49,080 bases of DNA from an uncultured Atopobium sp. (GTDB lineage: Bacteria; Actinomycetota; Coriobacteriia; Coriobacteriales; Atopobiaceae), in contig CALKRF010000121.1 in assembly GCA_937990665.1 (NCBI GenBank), positions 1 through 49,080 of the forward strand, given 5' to 3'. Below the pieces are notes generated by a model, which did not search any database, was not told the origin of the DNA, and was given only the letters and a program-made list of their open reading frames with translations. The translations under genes and the position numbers were made by a program. Shown here one piece after another: positions 26,380 to 36,369 of this stretch (within the stretch, counting starts at the first letter, position 1; each line of letters opens with the position of its first letter).

Positions 26380-29010
26380 ATGAACGAACGTAATCGTCGT
26401 GAGCGAGAATCCACAGCTCACGAGCTTAATCGCATGAACGAGCCAGAGTGGACAGAGGAAGCTTCTGATAAAGAACTTTCGTCTTCACCGCTCCCTCGTG
26501 CAACCCAGATGGAACTTCTCGCCCCAGCGGGAGGCCCTGCGCCGTTTACCGCAGCTCTTGCTGGTGGTGCAGATGCTATTTATTGCGGCTTGGGCAACAA
26601 CTTCAACGCCCGCCGCGGTGCGGACAACTTTGACGACGAGTCGTTTGCGCGTGCGTGCAGGCAGGCTCATCTAGCTGGCGCTCGCGTGTATGTCACCGTG
26701 AACGTTGTTGTTAAGTGGGACGAAATGCAGCGTGTCCTGCGCCTGATTCGCCGCGCGTGGATCCTTGGCGCAGATGCCTTTATTATCCAGGACTGGGGTC
26801 TTATGGCACAGGTAAGACAAACCTGGCCAGAGATTGAATGCCACGTATCAACACAGGCAAACATCCACGATACGCGCGGTGTTGCTGCCTGTAAAAAGCT
26901 TGGCGTGGGTCGCGTTACGCTGTCCAGAGAGCTTACTAAAGAAGAGATTTCTACTATTTCCAAGCTTGGCGTTGAGCTGGAGTGTTTTGGCCACGGTGCC
27001 CTCTGCTTTTGCTATTCGGGCATCTGCCACATGTCGTCTATGCGAGGAGACCGCTCTGCTAACCGCGGAGCTTGTGCTCAGCCGTGCCGCTTGCCGTATG
27101 AGTTGCTCAACTCTAAGCATGAAGTTGTCTCGATGGGCGGCATTGACAGGCTGCTCTGTCCCAAGGATTATTGCACTATTGATGATGTGCCTGACATGAT
27201 TGAGGCGGGCGTGGGCTCACTTAAGATTGAGGGCCGCATGAAGGCACCTGAGTACGTGTATTCGGTGGTGTCTTCGTATCGTCAGGCAATTGATGCTGCC
27301 GAGAAGGGCGTGGACAACCAGGCTGATGTGGCACGCCGCCACCGCTTGCTTAAACGCTCGTTTAACCGTGGTCTGACTAACGCTTACCTGCATGGTACTG
27401 CTGGCAACGAGATGATGAGCTACGAGCGCTCCAATAACCGCGGTGAGATTGTTGGTGAGGTCACCGGCGGACGCCCACTTGAGGATGCTCTTGAGCGCAA
27501 GAGTGGTCTGAATGGTGGCCGTGTTAAGCTGCGTCGTTACAAACAGGCTGATGTTGAACTTATTGCACACGCGCCTATTGGCAAGAATGACTTGCTTGAG
27601 ATTAGACCTTTAGATGAGCCTGACAAGTTCTTGACCGCTCTTTGTCCTGTGGACGTTGAGCCTGGTCAGACAGTTACCGTGCGCACTTCTCGCGTTATGC
27701 AGACCGGATCTACGGTACGCATTATTCGCTCTGAAGCGGCGCGCGTAGCTGCTGAGCAGATCTCTTCACTAGAATATCCTCGCAAACGAGCTGTTGACGT
27801 GGCTATTATTGCCCGCATTGGCCAGCCCTTTACCGTGGTGCTTACTACCGCAGACGGTGTGGCAAGCGCGTCTGCCGAGGGCTTTGTGGTGGAGGAGGCA
27901 CGCACCAAAGCGGTAACCTCTGACGAGCTTATTGAGCACGTTGGCCGCATGGGAACCTCGCCGTTTGAGGCCGTAAGCTTTGACGTCCAGATGGACGATA
28001 CGTGCGGCATGAGCTTTAGTGCTGTCCACAAGGTCCGCGCCGCGGCATGTGAGCAGCTCGAGACCGCACTTCTTGAGGAGTACCAGAACCGCGAGCAGAA
28101 GATTGCTCCGCTTTCCCGTCTTGCCTATCAAAAGGAGCGAGAAGCCCAGGACAAAGAGAAGCTTTTTGCCTTTGATGAGGCTGCTGCAAAAACAAATGCG
28201 TCGCAGGCAGAGGTCTGTGTTCTAGTTGAGACTCCCGAGCAGGCACGTGTTGCGCTCAAGGCGGGAGCAAATCGTCTATATGCAACAGGCGATGCGCTCG
28301 CAGAGATTTCGTGGCCAGAGGATCTTCTCGCCAAGGTGACCCCATGGCTTGATGAGGTATGTCGCGAGATTGACCATAAGCGCCTGGACCCCTACGTTGC
28401 AGCAGGTAAGCCGATTGCCGTGGGAAACATCTCTGAGCTGGCGCTGGCCGTTGAGCGCGGAGCCATCCCTGAGGTGCGCGAGTGCATTCCAGTCCATAAC
28501 GATTACGCCTTACAGGCACTTGCCGACATGGGAGCAGAAGGCGTCTGGCTCAACTCCGAGCTTACCCTTCAAGAGATTTGCCACATGGCGAGAAACGCCT
28601 CGATTCCTGTGGGTTATATGGTCAGCGGTCGTATTCGCACCATGACCACTGAGCACTGCATTTTGATGTCTACGGGCAAGTGCATCCACGATTGTGATGC
28701 CTGCAAGCTTCGTCTTGAGGAGCACACGCTCAGGGGCATCGATAACGATTACATGCCCGTAAGGACTGACAGACATGGTCGCTCCAAGATTTGGAGCCCC
28801 AAGCTCTTTGACGGCGTGCCAGAGACGGCTGAGATGTTGTCTGCCGGTGTGAAACGTTTTATGGTGGACGCAACGCTTCTGAGTACGGAGCAGACAAGAG
28901 AGGCTACCTCTCGTGTAGCTGAGGCGATTGCGGCGACAGCGTCGGGTGCATCATTGCCAGCACGTCTCAAAGATGCGTCAGTTGGACATCTTTTCTCGCC
29001 AATTGGATAG
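26380..29010 (+). CDS. Peptidase U32-family protein (RlhA/TrhP-like)
   Basis: An 876-residue protein. The N-terminal 42 residues are charged and disordered. Then follows the U32 TIM-barrel: MELLAPAGGPAPFTAAL (44-60), and the signature ECFGHGALCFCYSGICHMSS (about 197-216) with RGACAQPCR, giving several Cys for a metal or Fe-S site. A DUF3656-like middle part and a C-terminal region with further Cys (SGKCIHDCDACKLR) follow. Known relatives hydroxylate 23S rRNA (RlhA) or tRNA U34 (TrhP) rather than cleave proteins, so RNA hydroxylation is the likely function; the exact substrate is open. It contains four copies of the enriched octamer. Confidence 0.85.
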   Translation: MNERNRRERESTAHELNRMNEPEWTEEASDKELSSSPLPRATQMELLAPAGGPAPFTAALAGGADAIYCGLGNNFNARRGADNFDDESFARACRQAHLAGARVYVTVNVVVKWDEMQRVLRLIRRAWILGADAFIIQDWGLMAQVRQTWPEIECHVSTQANIHDTRGVAACKKLGVGRVTLSRELTKEEISTISKLGVELECFGHGALCFCYSGICHMSSMRGDRSANRGACAQPCRLPYELLNSKHEVVSMGGIDRLLCPKDYCTIDDVPDMIEAGVGSLKIEGRMKAPEYVYSVVSSYRQAIDAAEKGVDNQADVARRHRLLKRSFNRGLTNAYLHGTAGNEMMSYERSNNRGEIVGEVTGGRPLEDALERKSGLNGGRVKLRRYKQADVELIAHAPIGKNDLLEIRPLDEPDKFLTALCPVDVEPGQTVTVRTSRVMQTGSTVRIIRSEAARVAAEQISSLEYPRKRAVDVAIIARIGQPFTVVLTTADGVASASAEGFVVEEARTKAVTSDELIEHVGRMGTSPFEAVSFDVQMDDTCGMSFSAVHKVRAAACEQLETALLEEYQNREQKIAPLSRLAYQKEREAQDKEKLFAFDEAAAKTNASQAEVCVLVETPEQARVALKAGANRLYATGDALAEISWPEDLLAKVTPWLDEVCREIDHKRLDPYVAAGKPIAVGNISELALAVERGAIPEVRECIPVHNDYALQALADMGAEGVWLNSELTLQEICHMARNASIPVGYMVSGRIRTMTTEHCILMSTGKCIHDCDACKLRLEEHTLRGIDNDYMPVRTDRHGRSKIWSPKLFDGVPETAEMLSAGVKRFMVDATLLSTEQTREATSRVAEAIAATASGASLPARLKDASVGHLFSPIG

Positions 29011-29101
29011 TGCAGAAATAAGTTTGAAATTTTGGGTAGGATACCCTTGTTGTAAGTCATGAGCGCGAACGCGCTTTGAGTAGATTTGAATAGGAGCAAA
29101 C

Positions 29102-29338
29102 ATGGCCATTAATCGTGACCTTTTGAATGCAACCCTTGATGTTATTCGCCAGAGCCTTCAGACCGACGGCGGCGACGTTGAGCTTATCGATGTAAGTGAT
29201 GACGGCACCGTTACGCTTGAGATGACTGGCTCTTGCGCTGGATGCCCTATGTCTGCATACGACATGTCTGAGGGTATTGAGCGCATCCTGATTGAGCACG
29301 TCCCAGGCGTTAAGCGTGTTCAGCCTGCAATGCTGTAA
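29102..29338 (+). CDS. NifU-like Fe-S scaffold domain protein
   Basis: A 78-residue stand-alone NifU C-terminal domain. It has SLQTDGGDVELIDV and GSCAGCPMS, with Cys45 and Cys48 as the CxxC pair that binds an Fe-S cluster for transfer. It is likely to deliver clusters to client proteins, possibly including Cys-rich enzymes such as the U32 or DUF523 proteins nearby; the client link is only a guess. AGGAG precedes the ATG by 6 bases. Confidence 0.9.
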   Translation: MAINRDLLNATLDVIRQSLQTDGGDVELIDVSDDGTVTLEMTGSCAGCPMSAYDMSEGIERILIEHVPGVKRVQPAML

Positions 29339-29466
29339 GTTGCCGCTCAGCGCCAAAAAGTGAACGTTTGGTGCGTTTCGGTGCGTAGTTTCATACGCAT
29401 AAACATGTTTTTTATGCAGAGAAGTTGTGGTGAACCATAACTGACCTGCATATTTACAAATTTTAT

Positions 29467-29507
29467 ATATCACGCCCCGCACATTATTGTGTAGGGCGTG
29501 ATATTTT
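29467..29507 (+). terminator. Probable intrinsic terminator after the NifU-like gene
   Basis: ATATCACGCCC pairs perfectly with GGGCGTGATAT (11 bp), with an inner CACA/TGTG helix, followed by only a short T tract. The remaining bases from 29339 hold a small dyad, GCATAAA...TTTATGC, and nothing else I can name. Confidence 0.65.
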
Positions 29508-29569
29508 ATATAAACGGATAACTAGGTTTTCTGACCATACATTTGTATGACGTAAGAAAGGTGGACGTT

Positions 29570-30127
29570 GTGGTTCTTTCTGATCGCGACATTAAAGCAG
29601 AGATTGCAGCTGGTCGTATCGTTATTGAGCCTTTATGCGAGAAAAACGTGCAGCCTGCATCGGTTGACGTATGTCTTGGCTCAAATTTTAGAATCTTCCG
29701 CAATTCTACGCATACCTCAATTGATCCACTTGTAGCTCAAGAGGGTCTTACTGAGTCAATTGATGTTCCTGAGGGAGAGGTTTTTGTCCTTCATCCTGGT
29801 CAGTTTGCGCTTGGCACTACGCTTGAGCGCATTGCTATTCCTGACGATATCCTCGGCAAGCTTGAGGGAAAGTCCACCCTGGGACGCCTGGGCCTTATGA
29901 TTCACTCAACTGCAGGCTATGTTGATCCAGGCTGGGACGGAGAACTCACACTGGAGCTTTCTAACGTAGCTAACCTTCCAATCATTTTGCACCCTGGCAT
30001 GAGGATTGGTCAGCTTTCCTTTGAGAGCATGAGTTCTCCTGTTGAGCGTCCTTATGGCTGCGAAGATCTTGGTAGCCATTATCAGGGCCAGCGTGGTGCA
30101 ACTCCTTCGCATGTTCTTTCAAAGTAG
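29570..30127 (+). CDS. dcd: dCTP deaminase, likely bifunctional dCTP deaminase/dUTPase
   Basis: A 185-residue trimeric pyrophosphatase-fold enzyme. It deaminates dCTP, and the actinobacterial type also hydrolyses the dUTP made, giving dUMP directly for thymidylate synthesis. LEGKSTLGRLGL (98-109), HSTAGYVDPGW (112-122) and LTLELSNVANLP (126-137, catalytic Glu129) match the M. tuberculosis bifunctional enzyme closely, including the HSTAG stretch. GTG at 29570 gives the usual MxLSDRD start and has GGTGG 5 bases upstream. First gene of a tightly spaced operon with lgt and the DUF4430/ECF genes. Confidence 0.93.
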   Translation: MVLSDRDIKAEIAAGRIVIEPLCEKNVQPASVDVCLGSNFRIFRNSTHTSIDPLVAQEGLTESIDVPEGEVFVLHPGQFALGTTLERIAIPDDILGKLEGKSTLGRLGLMIHSTAGYVDPGWDGELTLELSNVANLPIILHPGMRIGQLSFESMSSPVERPYGCEDLGSHYQGQRGATPSHVLSK

Positions 30128-30148
30128 TTTTAGTAAGTAGGACGTATT

Positions 30149-30964
30149 GTGTGGCTTGATGCTTTTTATCATTCATTAAACCCAGTAGCGCTTTCACTGG
30201 GTCCGCTATCTATCAGGTGGTATGGTCTGGCATATCTCGTGGGCTTTGTGCTTGCTGGCGTAGTTATGTACAGAACTGCTCAGCGCTGGAAACTTAACGT
30301 TACCCTTGATGACGTGCTTAATTTGATGGTAGGCATCTCGTTTGGCGTTATTGTGGGCGCCCGTCTGTTCTACGTTATTTTCTACGGTGCAGGCTATTAC
30401 GTAGCTCATCCACTTGATGCATTTGCCTTAAGCCAAGGTGGTATGAGTTTCCATGGAGGCCTTGTAGGCGCTGTTGTTGGCGGCTCTATTGTCTGTAAGG
30501 CATCGGGTCTTTCTATCCCTACCATCTGTGACCTGGGAGTTATTGGCGCACCACTTGGTCTTTTCTTTGGACGCTGCGCAAACTTCATTAACGGTGAGCT
30601 TTGGGGAAAGCCAACAGATTTGCCTTGGGGAGTTATGTTTGAGACGGGAGGAGCGGTCTATCGTCACCCTTCTCAGCTCTACGAAGCACTTCTCGAGGGT
30701 CTTGTGATGTTTGTCATTTTGTACGTCCTTTCTAGGAAGTATCCTCCTCGTCCACAAGGAACGTTCATTGGAACGTTTTTGATGCTCTATGGCATTTTTA
30801 GGTTTGTCGTGGAATTTGTCCGTGTTCCTGACGAGCAGCTTGGCTATCTCTTTGGCAGCTTTATTACCATGGGACAGTTACTCAGTCTGCCTTTAGTTGT
30901 ACTTGGAATAGTGGTGCTTGTTATGGCAAGAAGGCTAAACTCACCACAAGTTGGAAGGAATTAG
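30149..30964 (+). CDS. lgt: Prolipoprotein diacylglyceryl transferase
   Basis: A 271-residue polytopic membrane enzyme that adds diacylglycerol to the lipobox Cys of prolipoproteins. The motif GGMSFHGGLVG (97-107, His102) and GRCANFINGE (141-150, Arg142, Glu150) are the Lgt signature. There are about seven hydrophobic segments. The GTG start has AGGA upstream. It sits 21 bases after dcd and 4 bases before the large surface protein. One clear lipoprotein substrate is encoded at 40330. Confidence 0.95.
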   Translation: MWLDAFYHSLNPVALSLGPLSIRWYGLAYLVGFVLAGVVMYRTAQRWKLNVTLDDVLNLMVGISFGVIVGARLFYVIFYGAGYYVAHPLDAFALSQGGMSFHGGLVGAVVGGSIVCKASGLSIPTICDLGVIGAPLGLFFGRCANFINGELWGKPTDLPWGVMFETGGAVYRHPSQLYEALLEGLVMFVILYVLSRKYPPRPQGTFIGTFLMLYGIFRFVVEFVRVPDEQLGYLFGSFITMGQLLSLPLVVLGIVVLVMARRLNSPQVGRN

Positions 30965-30968
30965 AAGC

Positions 30969-33900
30969 ATGTTTAAAAAGGCGCTCAATAGCCTTTTCTC
31001 CATACTTTTAGTGCTTGCGCTCTTACCAGCTCCTGCATTCGCAGAAGCAGCGGGGGAGTTGACCACTACTGCTACTACTACTGCAACCTCCTCAGCAGAG
31101 AATGCTCTTACCGCTAATGACAGCGCTTCTGGTACCGAAGCTGTTTCTGGTACCGTAGCCGCCACTTCTAGCGCAGTCACAACCTCTGAAGAGACAGGTC
31201 CTGGCGTTGCTGCAACCGCTAATGAGACTGACTATCCACACAAAACACTGGACCAGGCAGTAGAAACACTGACCAATTCCTTCTATAAGCCAAAACCTCG
31301 CTATGGGGTAGACACTAACCTCAACACTATGGTTGCAGAAGAGCTGCGCCGTATTGGTGCTGGAGAGGTTAACGTTAGAGTGACCTCTGTTCAGATGTCT
31401 TCAACAGCTTCATATGCTCATGCAGGTATTTCTACTGATTTTGCAACTAATGGTTCTATTGAGTACTTCTGGATGGATGCCGCTGGCTTTACTAATCAGA
31501 GAAGCACTCTTATTCTTCGTCAGGCAAAAGTTACCTTTGAACTTTCCAAGGATGGAAAGACCGTTCAATATACCTGCAATGTTTTAATCCCTTGGGATGA
31601 GGCAAAATCTCAGGCACAGCTTGCTGACGTATCTCAAAACCTTGCACCATCATATGCTGCAGGACAAAATGAGTCTTCGGTAACCTCAGACTTTACTCTT
31701 CCACATAAGCTTGTTTCTGCTGATGGGAGCCAGCTTTCATGGTCTAAGGTTACTTGGACCAGTTCAGATACATCTACTGTTCGTATTGATGGTTATGGTA
31801 CTGAGCCTTATAAGGCAACAGTTACTCGCGGTATTCGTGACAAGCAGGTAACGCTGACTGCAAATGTCTCTTTGAGCAGCTCAGACGCTCCTCAGACAAG
31901 CTATCAGAAAACCTTCACCATAACGGTTCCAGGTGATTCTTCGGCTATTGCCGATGCTCAGAATAACCTGTTAAGACGCATTAACAGGCGTTTCTCGGCA
32001 TCCAGCATTAAAGATGTGTATACCAATCACTCAATTGATGCTCAGGCAGTCACAGACGATCTTCAGATGCCTACGCCAAAGAACTTTGGTTTGGATGGCA
32101 AGCGCTATCAGTTTACGTACACGTCCTCTAATGACACCATTAGGTTTAATGGTTATCGAGCAGCGGTGTATCAGCCTCTGCCTTCTGCGTCTGCGCAGCA
32201 GGTAGACATCACCCTAACTGTTACTGATAAGGAGAATCCTGAGGTAACAGTCTCTAAGACGCTAACGGTTACGGTAAGCCCTCTGAATCAAGCTGACATT
32301 GATGCGGAGCTTGCTTTGATGAATGAGTCAAAGGCTCATTTCTGGGACGCTCTTGCTACTCCTTCTGGTCAGCAGGATAAACAGGACAGCGTTTCTGAGT
32401 CTCTGGCTACACCAAACAAGTTCTATCGCGCTGCAGACGGCTCTTTGACCTGGTCGTATGACGTAAACAATACCGATAAGACCGCAAGTGGTATTGTGCC
32501 TTCGGAGTTCCCAACATACGACCCCATGGGCCCTTCTGATCAGGCGCGCACGTACAGTTCTTCTCAGCCAACAATCATCCAGAACGAGAATCTTGTTCTA
32601 GCACAGACTCCTGAGTACAACACTTCTGTTACGGTTTCTGCGCTTCTTTCAAGTGCACGTTATTCTCGCTATGCAAGCTTGTATCCAGATAATGAGCAGT
32701 TCCAAGCCCTTACTAATCAGAAGGTCTCTGCCACCTTTACCGTGGCAGGCGAGAAGGGCGCTCGATCTGCAGAGGAAGATCCAGACCCAAGTCAGCTTGT
32801 TTCCGTCACCCTTTCTGTAGTGGGCCTTGATAAAGACGGCAAGCCTCAGCACTGGGCTCCTACACAGACTATTGAGGTTCGTAAGGGTACAACTGCTGAT
32901 AAAGTAACGTACGATTACCTGAAGAATAATGGCCTTATCTACGATGCGGCGGGCGGTTATCTATCTTCTATTACGTCTCCTGCACAGGGTTTGACACTTG
33001 CAACAGCTCAGGTCAATGGTGCCTATAAGTGGTGGCAGTTCTTTGTGAACGGCCAGCTTTCGGACAAGATGGCAAATAATGTTACCTTGGACGAGAACAC
33101 AACTATTACCTGGACATATGGTGGACAGGATAGCTCCATTCCAACTCCTCAAAAAGAGTTGGTTATCAATCCATTTGCTGAGCACCCTAACTACGATGCA
33201 TCTTGGAGCGGTTTTGGTAGCGGAAACGGTTCCACTACTACGCAGAGCACCCCAATTAACTCTGCAGCCTTGCGCTGGAGTGTTACTGAGGGAACTCAGA
33301 ATACACCTGGATTTATTTCTGATCAGGTCATTGTTAAAGACACTGTCTATTACGTAAGCGGTTCTACTCTCAAAGCAGTAGACGCTGCAACAGGTAATCT
33401 TATTGCCGAGGCACAGATTGGCTCCAAGGTCTCGTACTTTGCACGTCCTCTGTACGTTAATGGCATGATTGTTGTTGCTACCGATGATGGCTGTCTTACT
33501 GCTTTCTCGGCAACAACTATGGAGTGCATCTGGAAGACAGAGCCGCTGGATACCACCAATGCGCTGCAATCTGTTTCTAGCCTGACGGTTAATAACGGCA
33601 CCATCTTGGCTGAGTTTACCAAGATGAGTGGATTTGACGCAGCTGGCGGCTACATGGTTGCTGTTGACGCTACTACTGGTGCGCTTCGCTGGAAGCAGAA
33701 CGCACAACCTGCAAATACACCTGGTGCCACCTCTGGTCAGGCTTCGGGCTATTACTGGTCTGGTGCTGCTGCTTCTGGCTCTGACTTTATGATTGGTGAC
33801 GAGTCCTCTTCAGTCAGGCTCATTAGTGGTACAACTGGCGCTATTGAAGCTGAGCTTAACCTTGGATCGCCAATTCGCGCAGGTATTGTTCCTGTCTCCG

Positions 33901-34781
33901 TTGATCAAAACGGTAACGGAACCTACCTTGCGGTAACCAGAAATGACGGCACACTGCATCTGATTAGAAGAAATGGTTCTTCTCTTGTTGAGGAGAAGCA
34001 GGTTAAATTTGCAGCAGAGTCTACCTCTACGCCAACAATCAGCGGTTCTAATGTCTTTGTTAACGGTGTCGATGCTGAGGGCTACGGAACTATCTCTGTC
34101 ATTTCTCTGGACACCTTTACGGTGACTGATCAGGCTCGCGCTGGCAAGGGTAAGTCTCAGAGCACGCCTCTTGTTTCTGTCCAGCAAAACGGTACCTATG
34201 CGTACTTCACCGTAAACGGTCTACCTGGCGGTGTATGGGTCTACAAGCTGGGCTCTGGCCGAGCAGCTCAGATTTACACTCCAGATACAGATCATCAGAA
34301 CTACACCACATCGTCGGTCATTGCAGACTTTGAGGGTAATCTCTACTACACCAACGACTCCGGAACGCTTTTCTCGCTTATTAATCAGAAACCTTCTGGC
34401 GAGAATACCCAGCCATCTGGAGACATTTTCAGCAGGACAGATTCCACATCTACAAACGTGCCAGCTCAAGATCCTTCATCTCCAGCTGCGCATGAAACTT
34501 CCTCGACCACCGCTGCGAGTGCTGGTGAGGAGGTTACAAAGGCTCCATCTGAGAACAAGACTGCAGATAACAACTCTGACGAGAAGCAGCTTCCACCTAC
34601 TGAATACTCAAATAAGCAGGCCGCTGCCCCACAGCAGGTGTCCTCTGCGCCTACCATTCCACTTCTGAGTGTCTTTGGTTTCTTTGCTTCTGGCGCAGTT
34701 CTTGCAGTGTTTGTAGCGTTGCTTAAGAAAGAAACTGCTGCAATTCACCACGTTTCCAATGGCCGAGGCCAGGTGAGATAG
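30969..34781 (+). CDS. Large secreted, membrane-anchored protein with DUF4430 and PQQ-like domains
   Basis: A 1270-residue surface protein. It has a signal peptide (1-25, cleavage near AFA-EA), a Thr/Ala/Ser-rich region to about 75, and two or three Ig-like segments of the 'atrophied' bacterial type (about 80-320 and 320-600, with WTSSDTS and YTSSNDT strands). A DUF4430-like domain follows (about 610-720: GVV-like strand, YLKNNGLIYDAAGGYLSS, KWWQFFVNGQ, TWTYGG). Then comes a PQQ-like beta-propeller (about 765-1135), a Ser/Thr/Pro-rich linker and a C-terminal membrane segment (about 1231-1253) with KKE. ATG at 30969 follows GGAAGGA by 9 bases. DUF4430 is the fold of the transcobalamin/intrinsic-factor C-terminal domain, so a role in capturing a corrinoid or similar ligand for the downstream ECF transporter is inferred. 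Confidence 0.75.
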   Translation: MFKKALNSLFSILLVLALLPAPAFAEAAGELTTTATTTATSSAENALTANDSASGTEAVSGTVAATSSAVTTSEETGPGVAATANETDYPHKTLDQAVETLTNSFYKPKPRYGVDTNLNTMVAEELRRIGAGEVNVRVTSVQMSSTASYAHAGISTDFATNGSIEYFWMDAAGFTNQRSTLILRQAKVTFELSKDGKTVQYTCNVLIPWDEAKSQAQLADVSQNLAPSYAAGQNESSVTSDFTLPHKLVSADGSQLSWSKVTWTSSDTSTVRIDGYGTEPYKATVTRGIRDKQVTLTANVSLSSSDAPQTSYQKTFTITVPGDSSAIADAQNNLLRRINRRFSASSIKDVYTNHSIDAQAVTDDLQMPTPKNFGLDGKRYQFTYTSSNDTIRFNGYRAAVYQPLPSASAQQVDITLTVTDKENPEVTVSKTLTVTVSPLNQADIDAELALMNESKAHFWDALATPSGQQDKQDSVSESLATPNKFYRAADGSLTWSYDVNNTDKTASGIVPSEFPTYDPMGPSDQARTYSSSQPTIIQNENLVLAQTPEYNTSVTVSALLSSARYSRYASLYPDNEQFQALTNQKVSATFTVAGEKGARSAEEDPDPSQLVSVTLSVVGLDKDGKPQHWAPTQTIEVRKGTTADKVTYDYLKNNGLIYDAAGGYLSSITSPAQGLTLATAQVNGAYKWWQFFVNGQLSDKMANNVTLDENTTITWTYGGQDSSIPTPQKELVINPFAEHPNYDASWSGFGSGNGSTTTQSTPINSAALRWSVTEGTQNTPGFISDQVIVKDTVYYVSGSTLKAVDAATGNLIAEAQIGSKVSYFARPLYVNGMIVVATDDGCLTAFSATTMECIWKTEPLDTTNALQSVSSLTVNNGTILAEFTKMSGFDAAGGYMVAVDATTGALRWKQNAQPANTPGATSGQASGYYWSGAAASGSDFMIGDESSSVRLISGTTGAIEAELNLGSPIRAGIVPVSVDQNGNGTYLAVTRNDGTLHLIRRNGSSLVEEKQVKFAAESTSTPTISGSNVFVNGVDAEGYGTISVISLDTFTVTDQARAGKGKSQSTPLVSVQQNGTYAYFTVNGLPGGVWVYKLGSGRAAQIYTPDTDHQNYTTSSVIADFEGNLYYTNDSGTLFSLINQKPSGENTQPSGDIFSRTDSTSTNVPAQDPSSPAAHETSSTTAASAGEEVTKAPSENKTADNNSDEKQLPPTEYSNKQAAAPQQVSSAPTIPLLSVFGFFASGAVLAVFVALLKKETAAIHHVSNGRGQVR

Positions 34782-35437
34782 TGGTTAAGCTCACAAGAGA
34801 ATCCAAACAGGTTCTCTATTTGGCAGCATCAATAGTATCTTTTTTGTTCATGCTTTTCTTTGCATGGACATTGATTCAGTATTTCTTTGTGCCCGCTTCA
34901 AGCACTTCTGCTCAAGAAGCTCCTACCGCACAAGGTCAGACGGCAGCAGGTGCTTCTGGCACGCAAACAAACTCTCAGACGTCACAGTCGCAAGGGAGCT
35001 CTAGTTCAGACACTCAATCAAATGCTGATGCGTCTAAAACGCAGGATTCTTCTAATCAGAAAACGTCGGAGCCTTCTAACTCTGGTAACTCAACAAACGC
35101 TGTAGCTGCTCCCCGTAAAGAGAATAGTGCGCTTTCTGTAAGTGTTACGGTTGACGGCTCTGCAGCCAAAGGGTCTTCATTTACCGTCAACCTCCAGGTG
35201 CAAGAGGGTACGTCAGTCTATGACGCGTTGCTTGCAAGTGGAGCCGGGGTAAATGCACGTAGCACGTCGTTTGGTATGTACGTTGCGGCTATTAATGGGC
35301 TTGCAGAGCGTGACCATGGTCCACAAAGCGGCTGGGTATACTCAGTTAACGGTGTTCAGCCTAACTACACGTCAGACGCATATGTTCTGCACGACGGCGA
35401 TTCGGTTGTTTGGACATACGTTAACGCGGTGAACTAA
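34781..35437 (+). CDS. DUF4430 membrane-anchored protein
   Basis: A 218-residue protein with one N-terminal membrane segment (about 11-33), a Ser/Gln/Thr-rich linker (38-110) and a C-terminal DUF4430 domain (about 118-218): VQEGTSVYDALLASG, AINGLAERDHGPQSGWVYSVNG and VVWTYV. Its GTG overlaps the previous stop by one base and its own stop overlaps ecfT's ATG, so it is translated together with both. The two DUF4430 proteins probably act at the outer face, handing a ligand to the ECF complex. The ligand identity is not shown by the sequence. Confidence 0.82.
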   Translation: MVKLTRESKQVLYLAASIVSFLFMLFFAWTLIQYFFVPASSTSAQEAPTAQGQTAAGASGTQTNSQTSQSQGSSSSDTQSNADASKTQDSSNQKTSEPSNSGNSTNAVAAPRKENSALSVSVTVDGSAAKGSSFTVNLQVQEGTSVYDALLASGAGVNARSTSFGMYVAAINGLAERDHGPQSGWVYSVNGVQPNYTSDAYVLHDGDSVVWTYVNAVN

Positions 35438-36369
35438 TGAATCCGGCACGCACAAGTTTTTCTCGCCTGCATCCACTTGCCGCGATTGTGCTGTTTGGAT
35501 GCGAGGTTGTGCTTGCTGCTTTTTCTTTTCAGCCGCTTTGCGCGCTGATTGCTTTTGTAGGCGCTGAGCTGTGCACAATCCAGTTGTTTGACGCCAAACA
35601 TGCTGCTAAGCAGCTTGTTTGGTATGTCCCCATTATTGTATTGATGACAGTTATCAACCCGTTTTTCTCGGCATCTGGGTCTACTGTTTTGTATTCTATT
35701 GGGCACACGCAACTGTATGCAGAAAGTTTTGTGTATGGAGCTACCTCAGGTTTGGTGCTCGTAAGTACGTTGAGCTGGCTTGAGTGCCTGTTTGTGGTGG
35801 TGTCTCCGCTCGAGTTGTTACAGCGCTCAAGCGTGCGTTTTCCAGTATTACAGCTGGTCTTGAGCCTTTCTGTGCAGCTTATGCCGCAGCTACTTTCTGA
35901 CCTGACAACAGCCCGCCAAATCCAGTCAGCAAATACCGCAGCTAGAAGGTGTGATTCTGCCGCGCGGGCTCACCGGCAAAGCAACGTTTTAGGTCAAAGC
36001 CGTCTTTTGAGCACGAGAAAAACTATTGCGCGATCAGCTACCACCATTAACGCAGTGTGCATGAGCGCGCTGGAGAAGTCGATGAGCACGTTTCAGTCTA
36101 TTCTGTCTCGAGGTTGGGGGATGGCAGGACACAGGAGCAGATGGAGCGCTGAAGTGCTTGACGTCTATGATACTGTGGCGTTGTTGGTATTTACTTTCTT
36201 AAGCGTTATAGCTGCGGTCTCTTTGTATATGCTGGTACAAGCTTGGCAGTTTTACCCTACTATGCCAGAGTTTCAGGTGAGCTTTTGGTATCTGGGCGTA
36301 GTGCTGTTTACCGTTTTACCAGCAATTTTTGTGCGTATTGATACTGTCTTATGGGAGCAGTCTGTATGA
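35437..36369 (+). CDS. ECF transporter transmembrane component (EcfT)
   Basis: A 310-residue protein, probably the T subunit coupling the ATPase to the S component. Five or six hydrophobic segments are seen. A cytoplasmic helical part (about 155-235) includes ILSRGWGMAG, equivalent to the EcfT xRG coupling helix; the usual second ARG motif is not obvious. ATG overlaps the upstream stop and the gene overlaps ecfA by 4 bases (ATGA), typical of a subunit complex. Confidence 0.85.
   Translation: MNPARTSFSRLHPLAAIVLFGCEVVLAAFSFQPLCALIAFVGAELCTIQLFDAKHAAKQLVWYVPIIVLMTVINPFFSASGSTVLYSIGHTQLYAESFVYGATSGLVLVSTLSWLECLFVVVSPLELLQRSSVRFPVLQLVLSLSVQLMPQLLSDLTTARQIQSANTAARRCDSAARAHRQSNVLGQSRLLSTRKTIARSATTINAVCMSALEKSMSTFQSILSRGWGMAGHRSRWSAEVLDVYDTVALLVFTFLSVIAAVSLYMLVQAWQFYPTMPEFQVSFWYLGVVLFTVLPAIFVRIDTVLWEQSV

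Noticed and set aside
32961..33707. 248-codon open frame antisense to the large surface protein
   Set aside because: It is a shadow frame within the propeller-coding region, with low-complexity composition and no start signal.
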